From Chrysopilus asiliformis (lineage: Eukaryota; Arthropoda; Insecta; Diptera; Rhagionidae), in assembly GCA_964034945.1 (NCBI GenBank), contig OZ035961.1, positions 76,758,188 through 76,822,187 on the forward strand: a stretch of 64,000 bases of DNA, read 5' to 3'. Within the stretch, counting starts at the first letter, position 1, and every line of letters begins with the position of its first letter. The translations under genes and the position numbers were made by a program. Shown piece by piece: positions 58,453-64,000 of this stretch. The notes below the pieces were generated by a model. That model saw nothing but the letters and a program-made list of their open reading frames with translations, ran no database searches and was not told the DNA's origin.

Positions 58453-58929
58453 GACCATGTTTACACACGGTTGAGGCATGAACATGGGACTGAACGAAAA
58501 TGTCGAAATGTTGATAAAGGGAAAAACGGGAACAATATTGGAGTACTGAACTAGAAAACAAAGATTTTTCATTTTCAGCGTTCCGTGCATGTGGTTGGTA
58601 TTTTTCAGTGCGTATTTTTATGGATCCATTGTCATTTGCGTTTCAGTTGTCAAAGAATTCGGATCTAGCAAGCAAAAATGTCTACATGGCATGCTTGCTG
58701 CTGCCAGAAACTTTTTATTATCCATTTCAAAAAATTTTTAGTTTACTATGACGAATATTAATTGAAAACAATTTTCCTTTAACTGTTCAATGAAAAATTT
58801 CAATTATGTTTCGTTTCCAATTGTTTCATGTCAAACTGACAGTAGCGTTCAGTTGCAATCTGAGTGTAAACACGAGCAACATTTTTGATTCAGTCCCATG
58901 TTCATGCCTCACCATGTGTAAACATAGTC
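58453..58929. mobile_element. Harbinger-like MITE, TSD TAA
   Basis: Ends GACCATGTTTACACACGGTT and the inverse of GACTATGTTTACACATGGT, followed by a shared 'gaggcatgaacatgggactg' block. TAA flanks both ends (58450-58452, 58930-58932). 477 bp; no transposase. Confidence 0.75.
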
Positions 58930-58934
58930 TAAAA

Positions 58935-59167
58935 CAGTGCTCCGCAACCTTTATTTGTATAGGGCACACCAATTTTTTTTCTGGAAATCCGGGGCACACC
59001 ACAAAAGAAAATATAAAAAAATTTGTGTATAAAATATTTATAATGAAAAAATTTAAAAAAAATCCTGAAAGAATTATTAAATAGCTATTTGAAATGTTTA
59101 CCGCGGCACACCTAATATCATTTCCCGGCACACCAGTGTGCCGCGGCACACTGGTTGCGGAGCACTG
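58935..59167. mobile_element. hAT MITE CAGTGCTCCGCAACC
   Basis: Termini CAGTGCTCCGCAACC inverted on both sides and internal 'ggcacacc' repeats. The 8-mers gtctaaaa and gtctaaga at the flanks match at 7 of 8. The target was the right edge of the preceding Harbinger-like MITE, so this is younger. Confidence 0.82.
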
Positions 59168-59224
59168 GTCTAAGAGACGAAAAACTGTGTTAACAACTGG
59201 AAAAAGAGAGGATGTAGATGCAAA

Positions 59225-59732
59225 TAGGGTACGAAAAAATTCGGTTTGCGATTCGTAAATATAATTCTTTTGCATTTAAGTTATAGAATATTTTATTTTT
59301 TCGATTCACTCGTAAATGAATTGAAACAATTTTTAGTTGTTTAATTTGCACTCGAGCGAATCGAAACCTCTTGAAATTTTACTTTTCGATTCGCGAGTGG
59401 AAAAAAATCGAAAAGAATCATTCTTTTTGATTCTTTTTCAGTTTTTTTTTCATAGGGCTAGAATTGGAGCATTCGTTTATCCGCTTGTCAGTTATCAATT
59501 CTCCCGCCCCCCACTCCAGCCACGAAACTCCCCTCACTCCTCGCCCAATCCCCTTCCCCGTCCCCACGAATCATATTTTCAGTTCTAGAATTTTTCAATG
59601 GATTTTTTTCGGGGATGGAATTTTTTAAACACGAGAATCAAAAAATATAATTCGCAAACGAATCAAAATTAAAATTCGCACGAGAATTATTCGCAAACGA
59701 ACGAATCGAAAAGAATGATTCTCCGTACCCTG
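59225..59732. mobile_element. hAT element yAGGGTACG, TSD gatgcaaa
   Basis: Ends TAGGGTACGaaaaaattc and the inverse of CAGGGTACGgagaat, flanked by an exact 8-bp duplication gatgcaaa (59217-59224, 59733-59740). 'Cgaatcgaaa'-type motifs repeat throughout. No transposase in 508 bp. Confidence 0.83.
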
Positions 59733-60239
59733 GATGCAAAATAAAAATTGCTTCCATGTTATGTAACCATAAGTCAAATAATATTGCACTTTTCATTAAC
59801 TAAGATCCGTACACAAAGACTAAGATCCGTATCTGAAAACTTTTTTCATAAGACATGTGAAGAAAAAATACGCGGTTTTCTGGTTTAAAAAAAATACCAG
59901 AAATTAAAATTCCTTTCAGGTGATCATTTATCTTTTGCTTCGTTACTTTTTGTCTCAAGCAAGAGGTGAAAAAAGCTATTCTATTTGTTGCTCCCACGTC
60001 AAAATAGAAAAAAATGCTTCTGGCGAAATTAGCAGGAGCTTTCTTTTTATTGTCCTTTTTTGGGGTTTTATTGCTTTTATTTTATGAAGATTTTAAGTGG
60101 CTTTGCGGTTGCGTAAATAAGAAAAATTATTTTGTTGGCCTTATTAACTTTTTTCGAAGGATATCAACTTTTGGAAATCTGTAAGTTACAGCGATTTAAA
60201 TAATTTTCATAAAGCTGTTAAAAGATATAAGCTGTGTTT

Positions 60240-60803
60240 ATACCCGTATGGTGAAACCAAAGGGTATATTAGATTTGCCTTACCGTTTGTAACGCCAAGA
60301 TCCCGTCATCACACACAAAAATGAATTATACCAGTGTGTTTAGAATGATAAAAAAAAGTTGAATTTAGCATGCCCGTCCGTCAATCCGTCCGTCAGTCCG
60401 TCCGTCAATCCGTCCGTCAGTCCGTCCGTCCGTCTGTGGCGCGGATTGCGGGCGCACGGATTGAGCTAGAGACTTGAAATTTTGCGCAGATCCGTTTTTC
60501 GTAAAATGCGAGGCCAAGTTCGTTAATGGGCAAAAATGGACCTTTAGGGGGGGTACTCCCCATACGAACGAAAACGTTTTTTGTGAATATCTCAAAAACG
60601 ATGCATCTTATCAAAAAAGTCCAAGAACAAAAGTTATTTAGGATATGATTCTACATAAAACTCCCATACATTAAAATCCGATTGGAATAAATTTTAAAAA
60701 ATCTTATTGGAAGAATTTTGATAAAATTGTTCGCCATTCACTTAAATCACCATACGGGTTTTCAATAATTGCGAGATTGGCAATTATAGCTTTTGATATG
60801 TCT
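60240..60803 (+). mobile_element. Mini-me-like dispersed repeat, copy D
   Basis: Full-length copy with a GTCC/GTCA array at 60374-60434 and all family blocks in order. Its 'gttaatgggc' site is empty of the piggyBac-type MITE found in copy C. It ends 26 bases before the CACTA terminus. Confidence 0.82.
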
Positions 60804-60866
60804 TTTATTCTCATTTCTTTAAGTAGCTACACTGTAGAAAATGGATTTGAATTTAAACCGAAAAAT

Positions 60867-60922
60867 GGGGTAAAAACGGGGTAAAAACGGGGTAAAAACG
60901 GGGTAAAAACGGGGTAAAAAAC
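60867..60922 (+). repeat. Five tandem 11-bp subterminal repeats (ggggtaaaaac)
   Basis: Units begin at 60867, 60878, 60889, 60900 and 60911; four are identical and the last has one extra A. In CACTA elements such arrays near the ends bind element-encoded proteins; here that role is inferred. Confidence 0.8.
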
Positions 60923-61121
60923 ATTAATCTTACACTATAAATAGGGTAATTTTAAACCTTGCGTAAAATTTCGACTAATATTCGTATTTTTACTCTCATT
61001 TTGGTGTAAAAACACGCTCGCAGGGTATTTTTGCATTATTGAACGGACAATTTCATTATTTCACAACGCAGTTGACGGCATTAGCGTGTTTGAAGAGTCA
61101 TTTGATCGCCATTTGTGAAAG

Positions 61122-61526
61122 ATGATTGACTGTAGTCTGTGCGGTATTAAATTAAATTCAATAAAAAATTATAATAAACATTTATTTACGCATAAGGAGA
61201 AAGTGGGTGAAACATTCAAATGTTTGTTTAATAAATGTGGAAAAAGTTTCGCGTCTTATTCTGGTTTCAGTAACCACATATTTAGAAATCATCGAAAAGT
61301 GAAAATTGGCCAAGAAGTGAACAAATGTGCAAGCACGTACATGTGTTCTTTGAATAAATGTGCCTTTAAAACGAAAAATTTGAAAGAATTGGTAAGCCAT
61401 TTGAATGAACATTTAAGTTTTCATTGTGTTGTTCAATGTCCCATTAAAAATTGCATTAAAAAATTTAGTAGTAAATCAATATTTAAATTGCATTTGTTCA
61501 GAAAACATAACCTCAAAAATCGCTGA
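61122..61526 (+). CDS. C2H2 zinc-finger N-terminal part of the CACTA-like transposase
   Basis: 134 codons from an ATG, containing four C2H2 fingers with pairs at C4/C7-H20/H24, C34/C39-H52/H57, C75/C80-H93/H97 and C106/C111-H124/H129. It ends at TGA (61524-61526). The same frame continues open directly after this stop for 32 codons into the transposase domain (SFHNFVVQGFEHRQVIESS), so the two parts look like one protein broken by a single nonsense codon. In related animal elements C2H2 fingers precede the transposase in one polypeptide, probably for DNA binding. Alternatives are stop readthrough or an intron removing the TGA, but no good splice pair is visible. Confidence 0.8.
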   Translation: MIDCSLCGIKLNSIKNYNKHLFTHKEKVGETFKCLFNKCGKSFASYSGFSNHIFRNHRKVKIGQEVNKCASTYMCSLNKCAFKTKNLKELVSHLNEHLSFHCVVQCPIKNCIKKFSSKSIFKLHLFRKHNLKNR

Positions 61527-63698
61527 AGTTTTCATAATTTTGTTGTCCAAGGCTTTGAACATAGACAAGTAATAGAAAGCTCAGTTTCTCAGAAGAATTT
61601 CGAAACTGCTTCCAAAAATATTTTGGGTGTACTTTTTACAAAATTAAAAACTCAATTTCGATTATCAGATCAAGGTTTGCAATTTTTATGCGTGGAACTT
61701 TCAGCAATTTTATCTGAGAACATTGATTGTCAAATCGAGAAAGTGAAAAATATTTGTAAAGTGAACCAAATAGAACAAGCTGAAACTGATATCGCCAGCA
61801 TAATAAGAAATAACGAGGTAGTTGCTCAATTATCGGATTTTAAAACAAAATATAAAAGAATTAGTTACATAGAAAAAAAACTACCTTTGGTAAAACCGAT
61901 TGAAATATATTTAGGGATAAATAATTATCATGAAACTTGTGTATTTCATTACGTTCGTTTGTTAGATACCATTAGGTTCCTGATGGCAGATAAAGAGTTC
62001 TATGTGCTATTTCATACAGAAAAAGAACAAAAATCTGACATATACTACGATTACAATGATGGAAAAGTATATAAAGAGAATATTTTTTTCAAAAAAAATA
62101 TTGAAGACACTCAATTTGAAATAATTTTATTTCAGGATGGTTTTGAACTTTGTTGTCCTTTGGGATCATCTAAAAGTAAACACAAACTTATCGCAGTGTA
62201 CATGATAATAGGGAATTTAAATAAGAAATTTCGCAGTGATATTCAAAATATCCAATTAGTGTTATTATGTAAAGAAAAACACAGGAAAGAATTTGGTTGG
62301 GAAAAATTACTAGCTCCTTTATTATATGATCTTGCGGTATTAGAAGAATGTGGCATTGATATTATAAATCCCTTTGATAAAACAGTGAAAAAATATTTTG
62401 GATCATTAGTATTTATGACAGGTGATAATCTCGGTCAACACCAAATAGGAGGTTTCATAGAAAATTTTAGTTCTTCTGAGTACTTTTGCCGTTTTTGTTC
62501 GCAAACACGATCAGAACTAAAAAAATATAACGTAGAAACTCCTAATTTTCGACAGAAAGTCGATTACAATATTTCCCTCGCAAATATTTTAACTGGTCAA
62601 AATTCTCATCAAGGAATTAAAGGTGATTCACCATTAAATAAATTAAAATATTTTCATGTATGTAATCCAGGCCTCGTACCTTGCATATCGCATGATTTGT
62701 TTGAAGGTATTATCCCATATGATTTAATGGCAATAATTCAATGTTTTGTTCAAAATTGTGTGCTCACAATTGCTTACATAAATCAATTATTATCATTTTT
62801 TAGAAAAAAATTCCAATTACGACTTTCGTTCCCAAAACTACTTCCAGTACACAAAAAAATTCCAGGGACTGCTGATGAGATTCGTCACACGCTATTCATT
62901 CTGCCATTTATTTTTCTAGGATTGAAGATAAATTTTGAAGATCCTTGTTGGAAACTTTTACAGCACTTAATCCACATGTGCCGCTTAATTTGTTCTTCAG
63001 AAATTTCGGAGAATCAGACTTCTCTTCTTAGTTATAACATCTATGTCTTTTTTGAATATAGGAAAGAAGTGTTTCCAAACTTGCCTTTGCGACCGAAACA
63101 TCACTATGTTTGCCACTACCCCCATCTATTTAGAAAGCTTGGTCCTTTAAAACTCTTGTGGACTTTGGAGTTTGAACAAAAACATCAATTTTTCAAACAA
63201 GTGGCTAGAAATTCAAGAAATTTTATAAACGTTACGAAAACCCTAAGTGAAAGACATCAACAGATGCAGTCCACTATTTTTGGCGATAGATTTAATTTGA
63301 ATATACATTCAGAAAAGGTTACCAATTTTGAACAAAATATTTTTAAAGTACGGCTTCCAAAAGAATTTTGTTTCGTTTCCAAAAAAATTGTGTTTTTAAA
63401 AACTGTTTACAAAGAAAACGATAACATTGTGATTGGTTCTGATGAACAAGGTATTTTAGAAATTATGAAAATAAAAGCAATTTTTTTGAATCAAAATTAT
63501 AAAGATGCAATTTTTTATGGTACTTTGACCAAGTTTTGGTACAATGAAAATTTAATGCTCTATCAAAGTGATCCGGGTGAGATTTGTTGGGGCACAGCAT
63601 CATTAGATACACTTTTACTGAAACGGCCAATTTTTATTCATAAACACAAAAATGTTAATTATTTCGCACCATTTTCCACTTTCTCCACAATGCATTAA
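61527..63698 (+). CDS. CACTA/EnSpm-like (Tnp2-like) transposase domain
   Basis: Open from just after the TGA at 61524 to a TAA at 63698. Numbered from the TTG at 61623 (a convenient mark, not a likely start), it shows a DGFELCCPLGSSKSKH block with D172, TGDNLGQHQIGGF with D268, a CRFC pair (C289, C292), a HDLFEGIIPYDL block (H357, D358, E361), and LRPKHHYVCHYP (489-500) followed by LEFEQKHQFFK (E516, E518). The order DGF...GDN...HD.FEG mirrors the catalytic region of Tnp2 transposases ('DGFNPFG', 'DVMHIEKNV'). No internal stop or frameshift in 691 codons, so the domain has been lost only very recently or is still under selection. Which acidic residues are catalytic is inference. Confidence 0.78.
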   Translation, partial: SFHNFVVQGFEHRQVIESSVSQKNFETASKNILGVLFTKLKTQFRLSDQGLQFLCVELSAILSENIDCQIEKVKNICKVNQIEQAETDIASIIRNNEVVAQLSDFKTKYKRISYIEKKLPLVKPIEIYLGINNYHETCVFHYVRLLDTIRFLMADKEFYVLFHTEKEQKSDIYYDYNDGKVYKENIFFKKNIEDTQFEIILFQDGFELCCPLGSSKSKHKLIAVYMIIGNLNKKFRSDIQNIQLVLLCKEKHRKEFGWEKLLAPLLYDLAVLEECGIDIINPFDKTVKKYFGSLVFMTGDNLGQHQIGGFIENFSSSEYFCRFCSQTRSELKKYNVETPNFRQKVDYNISLANILTGQNSHQGIKGDSPLNKLKYFHVCNPGLVPCISHDLFEGIIPYDLMAIIQCFVQNCVLTIAYINQLLSFFRKKFQLRLSFPKLLPVHKKIPGTADEIRHTLFILPFIFLGLKINFEDPCWKLLQHLIHMCRLICSSEISENQTSLLSYNIYVFFEYRKEVFPNLPLRPKHHYVCHYPHLFRKLGPLKLLWTLEFEQKHQFFKQVARNSRNFINVTKTLSERHQQMQSTIFGDRFNLNIHSEKVTNFEQNIFKVRLPKEFCFVSKKIVFLKTVYKENDNIVIGSDEQGILEIMKIKAIFLNQNYKDAIFYGTLTKFWYNENLMLYQSDPGEICWGTASLDTLLLKRPIFIHKHKNVNYFAPFSTFSTMH

Positions 63699-63701
63699 AT
63701 A

Positions 63702-64000
63702 AATTATCCCTATTCCGATTGTCATTTCGTTTTTGACAAGAGGCGGCTTACGTATTTTGTTGGTTAAAAAAACGACATTACATTCGCAACAGGGATGAAT
63801 TTTTGTTCTTGACTCATACTTCTATATTATATCAATAAATTATATACAGTAAATTATCTTGCAACTAAAAAAATAGCTACGAATAAGTGAAGCAACTTAC
63901 ACAAATTTATATTACAACAAAAAACTTTTGGTCAAAATGGATGTAATAAAAGTTTGGAGTTCAAATCGATTAATTAAAAAAACATTTTTGGCCGAAATAA
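63702..64000. other. 3' non-coding part of the CACTA-like element
   Basis: AT-rich sequence with AATAAA-type hexamers (63832, 63944 region) after the stop codon. No terminal inverted repeat or subterminal array is reached. Confidence 0.4.

Larger units (their letters stand above)
60830..64000 (+). mobile_element. CACTA/EnSpm-like transposon, right end beyond the window
   Basis: The left terminus CACTGTAGAAAATGG begins at 60830. Five 11-bp subterminal repeats follow, then one long coding region with C2H2 fingers and a Tnp2-like transposase. A CACTR terminus, subterminal arrays and a Tnp2-like protein together define the CACTA superfamily. No inverse of the terminus (ctacagtg) occurs before 64000, so the right end and target duplication cannot be seen. 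Confidence 0.75.

Noticed and set aside
61623..61625. TTG as start codon of the CACTA-like transposase
   Set aside because: The frame is open upstream to the TGA at 61524 and the zinc-finger region is in the same frame, so a non-ATG start in a eukaryote is unnecessary.
1..64000. CRISPR array, bacterial operons or phage
   Set aside because: The short tandem arrays are microsatellites or subterminal repeats without unique spacers, and introns, LINEs, MITEs and C2H2/MADF proteins show an animal genome.

Overview
The window looks like accessory-rich chromosomal DNA from an insect, most likely a fly (Diptera). The sequence is AT-rich with no operon-like packing. Splice sites fit metazoan consensus, and the one host-like protein is rich in Ser/Asn/Gln. 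Many dispersed repeats carry a GTCC/GTCT microsatellite followed by a 'GAGCTAGAGACTTGAAATTTTG' type core, the architecture of dipteran mini-me / DINE-like elements. I cannot name the species.

Host gene content is sparse. I support one minus-strand gene, read as two coding exons: a 14-codon first exon (41614-41655) and a 554-codon terminal exon (19556-21220). Both sit at phase 0 with good splice signals and are separated by a 20.4-kb intron. The predicted 568-aa protein has a basic N-terminus with a Cys-Cys pair and a long disordered body; I do not recognise it. A 46-codon minus-strand reading frame near 18.5 kb is a weaker candidate.

Almost everything else is a layered deposit of mobile elements, many with terminal inverted repeats (TIRs) and target-site duplications (TSDs) readable to the base. 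PIF/Harbinger (3-bp TSD): 14.2-15.1, 26.4-26.7, 30.9-31.4, 52.0-56.8, 57.6-58.4, 58.5-58.9 kb. hAT (8-bp TSD): 13.4-15.2, 37.6-39.1, 58.0-58.4, 58.9-59.2, 59.2-59.7 kb. Pogo-like or other TA-TSD elements: 29.0, 29.4-30.3, 36.6-37.6, 48.3-49.2, 53.4 kb. There is a piggyBac-type MITE at 47.5 kb, Helitrons at 22.9-23.9 and 45.6-46.3 kb, decayed Tc1/mariner transposases at 26.7 and 45.2 kb, Jockey-like LINE scraps at 9.4 and 36.2 kb, and two tRNA-like (SINE-like) pieces. Many are nested, so relative ages can be read directly.

The right end (60.8 kb onward) holds the most intact mobile element: a CACTA/EnSpm-like transposon. It has a CACTG terminus, five 11-bp subterminal repeats, a four-C2H2-finger N-terminal region and a 691-codon Tnp2-like transposase in the same frame, separated only by one in-frame TGA. 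Its right end lies outside the window. The 52.0-56.8 kb block is a 4.8-kb Harbinger compound with two inverted transposase 5' ends, a spliced but broken MADF-BESS accessory gene and two ~100-bp MITEs of the same family.
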